From: Rhodospirillales bacterium
GTDB lineage: Bacteria > Pseudomonadota > Alphaproteobacteria > Rhodospirillales > WMHbin7
NCBI GenBank assembly: GCA_016214125.1
Contig: JACRPC010000042.1
Coordinates: 62,001 to 126,000, forward strand
Direction: 5' to 3'
Length of the DNA: 64,000 bases
Of this stretch, positions 18,209-26,777 are shown piece after piece (within the stretch, counting starts at the first letter, position 1; each line of letters begins with the position of its first letter). The position numbers and the translations under genes were made by a program. The notes beneath the pieces are model-generated. The model did not search any database, was not told where the DNA came from, and saw nothing but the letters and a program-made list of their open reading frames with translations.

Positions 18209-19309
18209 ATGGCACGATCCGTTCTTTGCATTGTCGGCGCGCGTCCCAATTTCATGAAGATCGCACCCATCATGGCGGCGCTTAAGGAATCGCCTTTGCG
18301 CGGCCGCTTGCTGCACACCGGGCAGCATTACGATTCCGAGATGAATGAGCGTTTCTTCGAGGAGCTGGGCATACCGGCGCCCGAGGTCAATCTTGGTGTC
18401 GGCTCGGGCAGCCATGCCCAGCAGACCGCCCAAGTGATGATGCGCTTCGAGCCCGAGCTGGATCGGCTGGCGCCCGATCTGGTGCTGGTGGTGGGCGACG
18501 TCAATTCGACCTTGGCCTGCACCCTGGTGGCGGCCAAGAAGAATGTGGCGGTGGCGCATGTTGAGGCTGGCTTGCGCAGCTTCGACCGCAGCATGCCCGA
18601 AGAAATCAATCGGGTGCTCACCGACCAGCTTTCCGATCTGCTATTCGTGACCGAGGCCAGCGGGCGGGCCAATTTGCTGCGCGAGGGCATCGATGCGACG
18701 CGCATCCATATGGTCGGCAATGTGATGATCGACACTCTGCACCGACAGCTTGCCCAGGCGATTCCGGCCCGCCAGACTTTGGGTTCCTTCGCCGCCGAGG
18801 GCGCCTATGGCGTGGTGACCTTGCATCGCCCCTCGAATGTCGATGATCCGAAAGTGCTGGCCGCTCTACTCGACACACTGGCCGAACTGGCCAGGCGTCT
18901 GCCGCTGGTGTTCGCCCTTCACCCGCGGACCCAAGCCAACCTGGAGCGCCATGGCTTGGCGGCTCGCTTGGAAGGGGCGCCGATCAAGAGAATGCCACCG
19001 CTCGGCTACCAGACAATGCTGGGATTGATCCGCGAGGCGCGGCTGGTGCTGACCGATTCCGGCGGCCTGCAAGAGGAGACGACGGCGCTGGGCGTGCCGT
19101 GCCTGACGCTGCGCGACAACACTGAACGGCCGATTACCCTGGAGGAAGGCACCAATCAATTGGTCGGCAACGACCCGGCACGCATTCGCGCCGGCTTCGA
19201 GCGCGCCATGGGCGGAGCCCGACGCGGCCGCATCCCGGCGCTTTGGGACGGCAAGGCGGCGGAGCGCATCGTGGCCATTCTTGCGACATGGCTGGAGAGC
19301 CGCGTGTGA
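18209..19309 (+). CDS. wecB: UDP-N-acetylglucosamine 2-epimerase (non-hydrolysing)
   Basis: A 366-residue WecB/MnaA homologue that interconverts UDP-GlcNAc and UDP-ManNAc. Visible are the N-terminal GARPNFMKIAPIM, HTGQHYDSEM, VVGDVNSTLA, HVEAGLRSFD and the C-terminal LTDSGGLQEE, all typical of the GT-B-fold epimerase. ATG 18209 follows the heparinase stop by four bases, with a GAAGGG box in front. UDP-ManNAc made here could enter the amino-sugar part of the repeat unit. A second, more distant member lies at 23980-25113 on the other strand. Confidence 0.92.
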   Translation: MARSVLCIVGARPNFMKIAPIMAALKESPLRGRLLHTGQHYDSEMNERFFEELGIPAPEVNLGVGSGSHAQQTAQVMMRFEPELDRLAPDLVLVVGDVNSTLACTLVAAKKNVAVAHVEAGLRSFDRSMPEEINRVLTDQLSDLLFVTEASGRANLLREGIDATRIHMVGNVMIDTLHRQLAQAIPARQTLGSFAAEGAYGVVTLHRPSNVDDPKVLAALLDTLAELARRLPLVFALHPRTQANLERHGLAARLEGAPIKRMPPLGYQTMLGLIREARLVLTDSGGLQEETTALGVPCLTLRDNTERPITLEEGTNQLVGNDPARIRAGFERAMGGARRGRIPALWDGKAAERIVAILATWLESRV

Positions 19310-21072
19310 TAAGGCCTGGTGCCCAAACGCTGGCGATCTTTCCCGGCTTGATCCTGCCGGTGGCGGTGTTCGTGCCCAAGGGTCTGGCCAGTCTGTTCGC
19401 CTTGGCGGCCCTGGCGGCGGTTGGTTTCCATCTGTGGCCGGTCCGGCGCAAGCCCGTTTTGCCGCACGGTCCCGCCTTGGCCTTGCTTGGCCTCGGAACC
19501 TTTGCACTGCTTTCCGCCCTTTGGGCTTTCGATCCGCCGACGAATGCCCTTGGCGCCCTCAAAATGAGCCTGGGCATGGCGGGTGGTCTGGCTTTCCTCT
19601 CGGCCATGAAGCAATTCGACCGCGTCACGACCATTGCCTTCGTTCGCCTGTTGCAGAAATTCGTGCTGGCCGGCTTGGCGATCCTCTGGTTTGAAATCGT
19701 CACCGGACTTCTTGTCACCCGCCTGATTCTGGAGCTGCGCGGGCAGCCGGTTCAGCCCGGTTACAACATCTACTTCTTTCTCGACATGGCTTCGAATCTG
19801 GCGCCGATCTTGGCATGGCCTTTTGCCTTGCTCTGGTGGCAGACCGGCCAAAGAAGAATGGCCCTGCTGGTCTTGGCCGCCTGCTTGGGCGCTGGCTTTT
19901 TCGCTCATACCAGCGCCGGCATCTTGATTGCGGCGGTTGGGATTCTTGTTTTCGCCGCCGCCTGGTTTGCTCCGCGTCTGACCCTGGCCGCTTTTCTGGT
20001 CGGCTTGGCAATTGCCTTCGCGCTGCCCCCTTTCCTGCATGGGCGGATGCCCTCGCCCCACGAGCTGGCCCGCGCCTATCCGGGCATATCCAATTCGGCG
20101 CTGCATCGCTACATGATTTGGGATTATGCGGCGATGCGCATCCAGGAGCGGCCGCTTCTGGGCTTCGGCTTCGATGCGGCGCGCGAATTCGGCGGCCGCG
20201 AACCCAAGCGGCACACCGATTTCACCGACATTCCCGACCGGCCGCCCTACCGCCCCTGGTTCGAGCCGATCCCGCTGCATACCCATAACGGCATCATCCA
20301 GCTTTGGCTGGAGATGGGGTTGGGCGGCGCGGCAATCGGATTGGCCTTTCTGGCGACAATCCTGTTGCGAATTCGGACCATCGCCGATCGGCTGGGGCGC
20401 GCCACCGCCTTCAGCCTCGTCTCGGCGGCTTTGGTGCCCGGCTTCTTGAGTTACGGGCTTTTCCAAAGCTGGTGGAATGGGTCGCTGTGGTTGGCGGCCT
20501 CGGTTCTGGCGGTGGGCCTGGTCAGCCCGCCCAGGCGAGCGGTCTTTCTCGATCGCGATGGCGTCATCAATCGCGCCGTGGTTCGCCAGGGCAAGCCCTA
20601 TCCGCCGGACCGCCTGGACGATCTCGCCATTCTGCCCGGTGTGCCCGAGGCGCTTGACCGGCTAAGGGCGGGCGGCTTTCTAAACATCGTCGTCACCAAC
20701 CAGCCCGACCTCGCCACCGGCAAGCAAGGCCGCGACATCGTCGACGCGATGCATCGCCGGCTTGCGGCAAGCCTGGTGATCGACGACATCCGGCTTTGTC
20801 CCCATACCGACGAGCATGGCTGCGCTTGTCGCAAGCCCAAGCCCGGCATGCTGCAAGATGCGGCGCGGCAATGGAACATCGACCTTGCGGGAAGCTTCAT
20901 GGTTGGCGATCGCTGGCGCGACATCGCCGCCGGACAGGCAGCCGGCTGCGCCTGCTTCTTCATCGATTTCGGCTATGACGAAAAGCGGCCGGAGCCGCCG
21001 TATCGGACGGTGGCGGGTCTCAAGGAAGCATCGTCGCTCATACTTAACGGCACGATGGCCGGTCCGGCATGA
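19306..21072 (+). CDS. O-antigen ligase/polymerase fused to a GmhB-type HAD phosphatase
   Basis: A single 588-residue frame from GTG 19306 (GTGA overlap). Residues 1 to about 400 form a polytopic Wzy_C/WaaL-like domain, with HTHNGIIQLWLEMGLGG in the large periplasmic loop. Directly after the last helix, at residues 410-580, comes a HAD-IIIA phosphatase like GmhB or HisB-N. It has FLDRDGVIN (D416, D418), VVTNQPDLA, the zinc-type CPHTDEHGCACRKPKPG and MVGDRWRDI. The family dephosphorylates heptose bisphosphate or histidinol phosphate. A fusion to a ligase is unusual, and the orientation should leave the phosphatase in the cytoplasm if the last helix ends inside. Confidence 0.82.
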   Translation: MIRPGAQTLAIFPGLILPVAVFVPKGLASLFALAALAAVGFHLWPVRRKPVLPHGPALALLGLGTFALLSALWAFDPPTNALGALKMSLGMAGGLAFLSAMKQFDRVTTIAFVRLLQKFVLAGLAILWFEIVTGLLVTRLILELRGQPVQPGYNIYFFLDMASNLAPILAWPFALLWWQTGQRRMALLVLAACLGAGFFAHTSAGILIAAVGILVFAAAWFAPRLTLAAFLVGLAIAFALPPFLHGRMPSPHELARAYPGISNSALHRYMIWDYAAMRIQERPLLGFGFDAAREFGGREPKRHTDFTDIPDRPPYRPWFEPIPLHTHNGIIQLWLEMGLGGAAIGLAFLATILLRIRTIADRLGRATAFSLVSAALVPGFLSYGLFQSWWNGSLWLAASVLAVGLVSPPRRAVFLDRDGVINRAVVRQGKPYPPDRLDDLAILPGVPEALDRLRAGGFLNIVVTNQPDLATGKQGRDIVDAMHRRLAASLVIDDIRLCPHTDEHGCACRKPKPGMLQDAARQWNIDLAGSFMVGDRWRDIAAGQAAGCACFFIDFGYDEKRPEPPYRTVAGLKEASSLILNGTMAGPA

Positions 21073-21842
21073 AGCGCGCATTTCTTTATCTGCTTGGGCG
21101 GCTGGGCTATGATCTCGTAAAATGCCCAGGGCGGATCAGTCTCAACGGCGTGCTCGCCAACGCGAAGCGCAATGGACTAACGCCCAAATCGATTCTCGAC
21201 ATTGGGGCCGGGCGGGGTGAATTCACGCGTCAGGCGCTAAATCATTTTCCCGATGCCGGCATTCTTATGGTCGAGCCCCTGGTCGAATTCGCCCCGGCGC
21301 TGAGCGCACTCGCCACCGGCCGGCCAAAGGTTCGCCTGGCCAATCTTGTTGCAAGCGATCGCGCTGGCACAGTTCGATTGAATGTGCATCCGGACCTTTT
21401 TGGGTCGTCGATTCTTCTGGAACGGGAGGAGACCGACGTCAACGGCGTGCCGCGCGCCGTCGAGGCAGAGACTTTGGATACTCTTGTCCACCGTCATGCG
21501 ATGGCGCCGCCCTACCTGCTCAAGATCGACGTTCAGGGGGCTGAAGGTAAGGTTCTGGCGGGAGCCCAGCGGGTGCTTGCCGAGACCGAACTGGTCATAC
21601 TTGAAGCCTCGTTGCTCCACTTTTTCGCCGACGGCCCCTTGATCGGTGCGATATTGGCTCAAATGGAAATGGCCGGCTTCGCGCTCTACGATCTGTTTGG
21701 TTTGACCCATCGGCCGCTGGATGGGGCGTTGGCTCAGGCGGATCTGGTGTTCGCCCGGACCAAGGGAATATTGCGTCGGCGCCATACCTACGCCACACCG
21801 GAACAGCGTCAGGCCTTAACCCGGCGCTTACGACGCACATGA
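21069..21842 (+). CDS. FkbM family methyltransferase
   Basis: A 257-residue SAM-dependent O-methyltransferase of the FkbM type. It has the SAM-binding loop ILDIGAGRGEFTRQA, ESLV-like ETLDTLVHRH, and PPYLLKIDVQGAEGKVLAGA, which is the family signature. FkbM enzymes methylate hydroxyls of sugars in surface polysaccharides and antibiotics. ATG 21069 is in ATGA overlap with the ligase-HAD fusion, and the next gene starts in its stop, so it is coupled with both. The methylated sugar is unknown. Confidence 0.87.
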   Translation: MKRAFLYLLGRLGYDLVKCPGRISLNGVLANAKRNGLTPKSILDIGAGRGEFTRQALNHFPDAGILMVEPLVEFAPALSALATGRPKVRLANLVASDRAGTVRLNVHPDLFGSSILLEREETDVNGVPRAVEAETLDTLVHRHAMAPPYLLKIDVQGAEGKVLAGAQRVLAETELVILEASLLHFFADGPLIGAILAQMEMAGFALYDLFGLTHRPLDGALAQADLVFARTKGILRRRHTYATPEQRQALTRRLRRT

Positions 21843-22666
21843 GAATCGCCCTGGTCACGCCGTGTCGAAACAAGGCGCCTTATGTCGAGGCGGCGCTGCG
21901 TTCCGTGCTCGACCAGAATTACCCGGATCTTGACTATGGCGTGATCGATGGCGCCTCCACCGACGGGTCGCTGGCGGTTCTCGAGCGGTATCGGAGTCGG
22001 CTGTCATTCTTGGTATCCGAGCCGGACAACGGCATGTACGACGCACTCGCCAAGGGCTTTGCGCGAGCCGAGGGCGAGATCATGGGCTATTTGGGAGCCG
22101 ACGACCTGCTGATGCCTTGGGCGCTGTCGGTTGTCAGTGAGATCTTTTCTGAATTTCCTGAAGTCGAATGGCTAACGTCGGCCTATCCGCTGACGGCGGA
22201 CGCCGAGGGCCGGATCATTCGGGCCAGGCAGTTGCCCCCTCCTAGATCACGAGATTTCTTCCGTGGCGCCAATTTGCCGGGACAGGCCTGGAGATCCGCC
22301 GGGTGGATTCAGCAAGAATCCACCTTCTGGCGGCGCTCCCTGTGGGAGCGCGCCGGCGGCTTGGACCCTGAATTGAATTTTGCCGGCGATTTTGATTTAT
22401 GGTGTCGCTTCTTCAAGCTGGCTGAGCCGCTTTCCATCGCCACCCCGCTGGCCGCTTTTCGCAGGCACGGCGCGCAGATATCCAGCACGCAGGCCAGCGC
22501 CTACGCGGCTGAAGCCCTGGCCGCTTTGAAGAAACATGGCGGCAAGCCCGATGGCTGGATCATGTCGCGCGTGCGCGACGTGTTCCGCCGCCTTGGAATT
22601 AGCCGGAGCGGCCGTTCCTGCGCCTATGATTCCGCGCAAGGAAGATGGCGCCATGCAGGTTCTTAA
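21839..22666 (+). CDS. Glycosyltransferase family 2
   Basis: A 275-residue GT-A enzyme of the colanic-acid/WcaA-like type. RIALVTPCRNKAPYVEAAL begins the fold, then GVIDGASTDGSLAVL, SEPDNGMYDALAKG and MGYLGADDLL with the DD metal site. FWRRSLWERAGG is the acceptor-side motif common to this subgroup. ATG 21839 makes an ATGA overlap with the FkbM gene. It presumably adds one residue of the repeat unit on the cytoplasmic side. Confidence 0.88.
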   Translation: MRIALVTPCRNKAPYVEAALRSVLDQNYPDLDYGVIDGASTDGSLAVLERYRSRLSFLVSEPDNGMYDALAKGFARAEGEIMGYLGADDLLMPWALSVVSEIFSEFPEVEWLTSAYPLTADAEGRIIRARQLPPPRSRDFFRGANLPGQAWRSAGWIQQESTFWRRSLWERAGGLDPELNFAGDFDLWCRFFKLAEPLSIATPLAAFRRHGAQISSTQASAYAAEALAALKKHGGKPDGWIMSRVRDVFRRLGISRSGRSCAYDSAQGRWRHAGS

Positions 22667-22669
22667 ATC

Positions 22670-23983
22670 TTGAGGCTTAGGCCCGTCCTGATCAACGTCT
22701 GCGTGCTCGCCTCGACGCTGCTGTTATGTCTTCTCGCCATTGAGGCTTGGCTTCGCGTCTCCGACAGTTCCTGGGAGCGGCAACGCAGGCTCTACGCCGA
22801 GGGCCGCGCCTCGCTTCACTACCTTCATGCCGCCGCCGGTTACGACTACCTTGCTCCGCAGCAGGTTGGCCGCCACCGGACCGCCTGCACCGACACGCGT
22901 CCGGTCAGCGTCGATCATGAGGGCTTTCGAGGGGCTTCCCGGCGCGCGGATTCCGCCATTGTTATCTTGGGGGACTCCTTCGCCGAGGGGCTGCACGTTC
23001 CCGATGGATTAACCCTGGCGGATCGGCTCGAAGCAGTTCTTGGAGAGCCCGTGCTGAACGCGGGCGTCAGCGGCTATGCGACCAGCCATGCGCTTATTGC
23101 TTGGCGAGAAAGGTTGCGGCCAAAGCAGCCCCGGCTGGTGATTCTTGCCCTATATCTTGGCAACGACATCAGCGGCAACTCGTGCAAGCTGAGCCGGACG
23201 GACCCGCCCTGCGGTGAAATCAAACAGGGCAAGGCGTCTTTGTCGATGGAGCGCCTGCCTCCTCCTGGTGCTGCCGCGATGGCGCGGCAGGACGCTTCCG
23301 CCACGCCTAGATCAGGTCCTTCGATTCTCCCGCAGCTGCGTCATCTTTTTCGCAAGCATCTGGCGCTTTATGCGCTCGGCCATGACGTTCGCCTCATCCT
23401 TCAGGGCTTGACGACGTCCAGCATGGATCCGCGCTGGGGGATGTACCGCCGCACGGTTGACGCGGATTGGGCCGAGGCCTGGGCTGTTACCGAATACCTG
23501 CTTGCACGCCTCAAGGAGGAAACCAGAGCCGCCGGAGCGACGCTTGTGCTGCTCTCAATCCCTGAATTTCTTGCCTTGGCGCCCGATCCCTCCCGCCTCG
23601 TCCGGTTCGGGAGCGGCAGCCGCTTCCCCGAGGATTTCGAAGCCGCCCTTCCCTCGCAAAGGCTTATGAATATCGCTGCAAATCTGGATATTCCGGCGCT
23701 TGATCTCCTGCCCGTTTTCACCGGCTACCGGGACCGGCACAGACTGCCGCCGCCCTATTTCTCGTTTTCCTGCGACGGCCACTGGAATCCCCTTGGCCAT
23801 GCCATCGCCGCCGAGGCCCTGGCGAATTTTGTCGTTCGCCATGGGCTTGTCGATGCGCCCTCTCCTGCCAGCTCCAATCTGATGGACGTGGCGCCCCGTT
23901 CCCTGCTGGGCGAGGTTGCCTATGCACAAATCTACTCCAGCGGAATATACCGGCCCGAAACAAATTCGACTGGGAATCGTTAG
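22670..23983 (+). CDS. Membrane-anchored SGNH/GDSL hydrolase family protein
   Basis: A 437-residue protein with one N-terminal membrane helix (about 5-25) and an SGNH domain outside. VILGDSFAEG (Ser103), LNAGVSGYATSH, LYLGND and FSCDGHWNPLGH (D369, H371) give blocks I, II, III and V of the fold. Such proteins in glycan loci act as O-acyl esterases or acyltransferases on sugars. I used TTG 22670, three bases after the previous stop, because the helix begins at once; a downstream GTG near 22700 is possible. It is the intact counterpart of the broken gene at 13368. Its TAG overlaps the stop of the convergent gene (TTAG at 23980-23983). Confidence 0.78.
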   Translation: MRLRPVLINVCVLASTLLLCLLAIEAWLRVSDSSWERQRRLYAEGRASLHYLHAAAGYDYLAPQQVGRHRTACTDTRPVSVDHEGFRGASRRADSAIVILGDSFAEGLHVPDGLTLADRLEAVLGEPVLNAGVSGYATSHALIAWRERLRPKQPRLVILALYLGNDISGNSCKLSRTDPPCGEIKQGKASLSMERLPPPGAAAMARQDASATPRSGPSILPQLRHLFRKHLALYALGHDVRLILQGLTTSSMDPRWGMYRRTVDADWAEAWAVTEYLLARLKEETRAAGATLVLLSIPEFLALAPDPSRLVRFGSGSRFPEDFEAALPSQRLMNIAANLDIPALDLLPVFTGYRDRHRLPPPYFSFSCDGHWNPLGHAIAAEALANFVVRHGLVDAPSPASSNLMDVAPRSLLGEVAYAQIYSSGIYRPETNSTGNR

Positions 23984-25113
23984 GCCAGCTTAGGCAAAGA
24001 TCTTTCGACCAGGGCATCGACGATCCTTCGCGCCGCCAGCCCATCGCCAAAGGGATTCGCCACCGCCTGCATCAAGGCATAGGCCTGGGGATCATCAAGC
24101 AGCCGCGTGGCTTCGCTCAGAATGCGCTGCACATCCGTGCCGACCAGACGGGCGGTTCCCGCCTGCACGGCTTCGGGTCTTTCCGTCACGCTGCGCATCA
24201 CCAAGACGGGCTTTCCCAGCGAGGGCGCTTCTTCTTGAATGCCCCCCGAATCGCAAAGTATGAAGTGGCAGCGCGCCATTGCGGCGACGAAGCTGGGGTA
24301 GCCAAGCGGCGCGGTTAGATGAATGTTCGCCTGGCCGCTCAGCCTAGCCCGCACCAGAGATTCGACCAGAGGATTCGGGTGGACGGGAAGCAGGATTTCA
24401 ACATCCGGCCTGCGGGCGAGTTCCGCCAGCGCTTCACAGGCCGCCGCCAAGCCGCCATCAAAGCTTTCACGCCGGTGCATTGTCACCAGAATCAGGCGCC
24501 GCCCAGGATCAACAGCCGGCAGATCCTTCAAGGCCGCGCCCCGCAGAATCGCGTCCGTCTTCATGCGGCCTTGGGTTTCCAGCAGAGCGTCGATCACCGT
24601 GTTGCCGGTGACGAGGATGGAAGAAGGGTCATGCCCCTCGGCCAGCAGATTTTCCCGTGCCGCCTTCGTGGGGGCGAAATGCAGGCTTGCAATCTGCGAC
24701 AGCAGACGCCGGTTGCCCTCCTCCGGCCATGGCGCGCTCAAATCGCCCGTTCGCAGCCCGGCCTCGACATGGGCGACCGGGACTTTCGCGTGGAACGCCG
24801 CCAGGGCGCAGGCAAAGGCGGTTGTGGTGTCGCCTTGCACGATGACCCAATCGGGCTTCTGCGAGCCGAGAAGCGGCGCTACTCCCGTCAAGATGCGCGC
24901 CGCCAGCGAGGAGAGGTCTTGACCGGGTTTCATCAAATCGAGATCGATATCGGGCCGGATGCGGAGATTTTCCAGCATCTGATCCAGCATGCCGCGATGC
25001 TGGGCCGTGACCAGGAGGCGGCTTTCTATGCCGGGGCGCGCCATCAGCTCCCAGACCACGGGGGCCAGTTTGACGGCTTCGGGCCTTGTGCCAAGTACCG
25101 TGAGAACGTTCAC
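23980..25113 (-). CDS. wecB: UDP-N-acetylglucosamine 2-epimerase (non-hydrolysing)
   Basis: A 377-residue WecB homologue read from GTG 25113 on the minus strand. It shows LTVLGTRPEAVKLAPVV, VTAQHRGMLDQML, VQGDTTTAFA, HVEAGLRTGD and CDSGGIQEEAPSLG, all hallmarks of the non-hydrolysing enzyme making UDP-ManNAc. It differs clearly from the copy at 18209, so it is probably not a recent duplicate. Its start overlaps the stop of the upstream minus-strand GT-2 gene as GTGA, so the two form a small operon transcribed toward region 1. Confidence 0.93.
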   Translation of the reverse strand: MNVLTVLGTRPEAVKLAPVVWELMARPGIESRLLVTAQHRGMLDQMLENLRIRPDIDLDLMKPGQDLSSLAARILTGVAPLLGSQKPDWVIVQGDTTTAFACALAAFHAKVPVAHVEAGLRTGDLSAPWPEEGNRRLLSQIASLHFAPTKAARENLLAEGHDPSSILVTGNTVIDALLETQGRMKTDAILRGAALKDLPAVDPGRRLILVTMHRRESFDGGLAAACEALAELARRPDVEILLPVHPNPLVESLVRARLSGQANIHLTAPLGYPSFVAAMARCHFILCDSGGIQEEAPSLGKPVLVMRSVTERPEAVQAGTARLVGTDVQRILSEATRLLDDPQAYALMQAVANPFGDGLAARRIVDALVERSLPKLA

Positions 25114-25844
25114 CTGCGAGCCAGCATTTTGAGGGTGTTGAAAGCCGTTTTCAGCACGTTCATGTTCGACGCGCCGACCTTGCGATCATAGCGCAAGATC
25201 AGCGGCACCTCGACGATCACATCGGATTCGCTGGCCGCCTTGCAGAGCAACTCCCCAGCGCAAGCGAAACCTTGTTCGGTCAAGCAGTTCGCGGGCTTGT
25301 AGCGACCAAGCATGCGGGCGATAACGCTTTGCCGGTAGGCCCGGAACAGGCAGGTATAGTCGCGAACGCCATGGAGCCGCCAGCGCAGCCCATAGAGAAA
25401 GCGGGCGCCATGGCTGAGAAGCACGCGGCCAAGAGCAAGGCCCGCCGTGCGGGATTGCTCGCAGTAGCGGGAGGCGATGACGATATCGGCGCCTTCCTCG
25501 ATCTTGCTCACCATCGCCGGGATCAGCATGGGATTGTGCGTGTTGTCGCCATCCATGGTCACGACGACGTCATCTGGGCTCATGGGTCCTAGAAGCCCAA
25601 GCCCGGTGTTCAAGGCTCCCGTTAAACCCCGGTTTTCCGGATGCGCCTCATAGACGAGGTCAAGCTGGGGGAAGTCGGCCTTCGCCTTCAGAATCCAGCT
25701 TTCCGAATCGTCGCGGCTGGTGTCGTTGATCACCAGAAGGCGGATGGCGTAGGGGCTGCGCTGGGCCAGCTTCGCATAGGCCGCGATCAGATCGTAGGCG
25801 CTTTTGCTTTCATTGTAGACCGGTAGGATCGCGTGTACCTTCAT
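25110..25844 (-). CDS. Glycosyltransferase family 2 (polyprenyl-phosphate glycosyltransferase-like)
   Basis: A 244-residue GT-A enzyme. VHAILPVYNESKSAYDLI, LLVINDTSRDDSESWI and VVVTMDGDNTHNPMLI (DGD) match the DPM1/GtrB-like branch, and the late LRYDRKVGASNMNVLKTA stretch is a common end of that group. It lacks a membrane tail. It is the first gene of the two-gene minus-strand operon with WecB. A 195-bp gap separates it from the divergent methyltransferase at 26040, where its promoter should be. The sugar transferred is not known. Confidence 0.86.
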   Translation of the reverse strand: MKVHAILPVYNESKSAYDLIAAYAKLAQRSPYAIRLLVINDTSRDDSESWILKAKADFPQLDLVYEAHPENRGLTGALNTGLGLLGPMSPDDVVVTMDGDNTHNPMLIPAMVSKIEEGADIVIASRYCEQSRTAGLALGRVLLSHGARFLYGLRWRLHGVRDYTCLFRAYRQSVIARMLGRYKPANCLTEQGFACAGELLCKAASESDVIVEVPLILRYDRKVGASNMNVLKTAFNTLKMLARR

Positions 25845-26039
25845 GCCTCACTTCTACCCTGCCCGGATTTGAATTTCATTGCCTTTCATCATCTTCGCCG
25901 GAGGCCAGCCGGACTCGTGGGAGCGATGATTGAGCGCAGGCATAAGCAAACGACACTCTCTCAAGGCGTTTGTCAATTTCCGTGAGCCTGCGGAATTGGC
26001 TGTAGCAGATGCTGGGTAGTTAGCGGGACGTTACTCAAT
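25845..26039. promoter_or_regulatory. Divergent intergenic region with two dyads
   Basis: This gap separates the minus-strand pair from the long + strand region 2 and must hold promoters for at least one of them. I see two small dyads: CAAACG at 25947-25952 against CGTTTG at 25967-25972, and TTCCG at 25978-25982 against CGGAA at 25991-25995. No convincing -35/-10 pair stands out by eye. The dyads could be operators, but the arms are only five or six bases. Confidence 0.3.
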
Positions 26040-26687
26040 ATGGTCTGTAATAATGACTACTATAATCAAGCATATAAGGATTATGCTCGCCAGAATCCGA
26101 GTATAAAGCTTAATTATTATTCTAAGCTACTGAAACATGCTGCCGGTTATGTTCCGTCGCCCAGAGTTTTTGACTATGGCTGCGCGTTCGGCACTCTCCT
26201 GGCCCACCTTGGCCCCCAATGGGTGCGTTACGGGGCCGATGTGAACCGTGAGGCGATTGACCAAGCCCGCCAGAACCTTCCGGATGTCACCTTTGCCACG
26301 CTCGATCCGCACAGTCAGGAATTGCCCTTTCCTGGCCCCTTCGACGCGATTGCCTGTTGCGACGTGGCCGAGCATGTTCCAGACCCGCCCGCTCTTCTTG
26401 CCAAACTCGCTAGCCAGATCAAGCCGGGAGGCGGGCTGCTGCTCGTCGTTCCCGTCTATGACGGGCCGACAGGCCCGGTGATCCGCCATCTCGACCGCGA
26501 TCCAACGCACTTGCACAAGCTGGGCCGCGACGCCTGGCTGAACATGATTGGCAGACCTTTGCGCATCGAAAGATGGGACGGAATCATGCGGTATCTGACG
26601 CCCTTTGGATATCTGCACGTCCCGACGAAATTCTGGCGCCGCTGTACCCCGGCCATCGCCATCCTGGCCCGGCGATCGGCTGATTAG
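26040..26687 (+). CDS. Class I SAM-dependent methyltransferase
   Basis: A 215-residue Methyltransf_11/23-like protein. VFDYGCAFGTLLAHL is the SAM-binding loop, DPHSQELPF and IACCDVAEHVPDPPALL follow as motifs II and III, and the end HVPTKFWRRCTPAIAILAR is basic. It is the first gene of region 2. The first 30 codons are strikingly AT-rich (29 of 90 bases at 26041-26130 are G or C) and encode a Tyr/Asn/Lys-rich stretch, unlike the rest of the gene. Substrate unknown; a sugar or glycan methyltransferase fits the context. Confidence 0.78.
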   Translation: MVCNNDYYNQAYKDYARQNPSIKLNYYSKLLKHAAGYVPSPRVFDYGCAFGTLLAHLGPQWVRYGADVNREAIDQARQNLPDVTFATLDPHSQELPFPGPFDAIACCDVAEHVPDPPALLAKLASQIKPGGGLLLVVPVYDGPTGPVIRHLDRDPTHLHKLGRDAWLNMIGRPLRIERWDGIMRYLTPFGYLHVPTKFWRRCTPAIAILARRSAD

Positions 26688-26738
26688 TCTGCCAACCCTT
26701 TCCGAACCACCAAGGCTTGGGGCATCCCGACTATTGAA

Positions 26739-26777
26739 TTCACCGCATGAATGAGTTAGCGTTCACGCCATGAATGA
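26739..26777 (+). repeat. 16-bp imperfect direct repeat around a start codon
   Basis: TTCACCGCATGAATGA at 26739-26754 recurs as TTCACGCCATGAATGA at 26762-26777, a 23-bp period with only a CG/GC swap between copies. The second copy contains the ATG of the winged-helix regulator. A duplicated operator for autoregulation, or a duplicated start region, would both fit. Confidence 0.45.
26747..26773 (+). other. Possible eight-codon leader ORF before the regulator
   Basis: ATG 26747 opens a frame reading MNELAFTP with TGA at 26771-26773, so its stop overlaps the ATG at 26770 in an ATGA junction. It could couple translation of the regulator to a leader, or be a by-product of the direct repeat. No strong ribosome binding site is seen for it. 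Confidence 0.25.

Noticed and set aside
25996-26022. Promoter TTGGCT / TAGTTA before the methyltransferase
   Set aside because: Spacing of 15 bp and poor -10 match; too weak to report as a feature.
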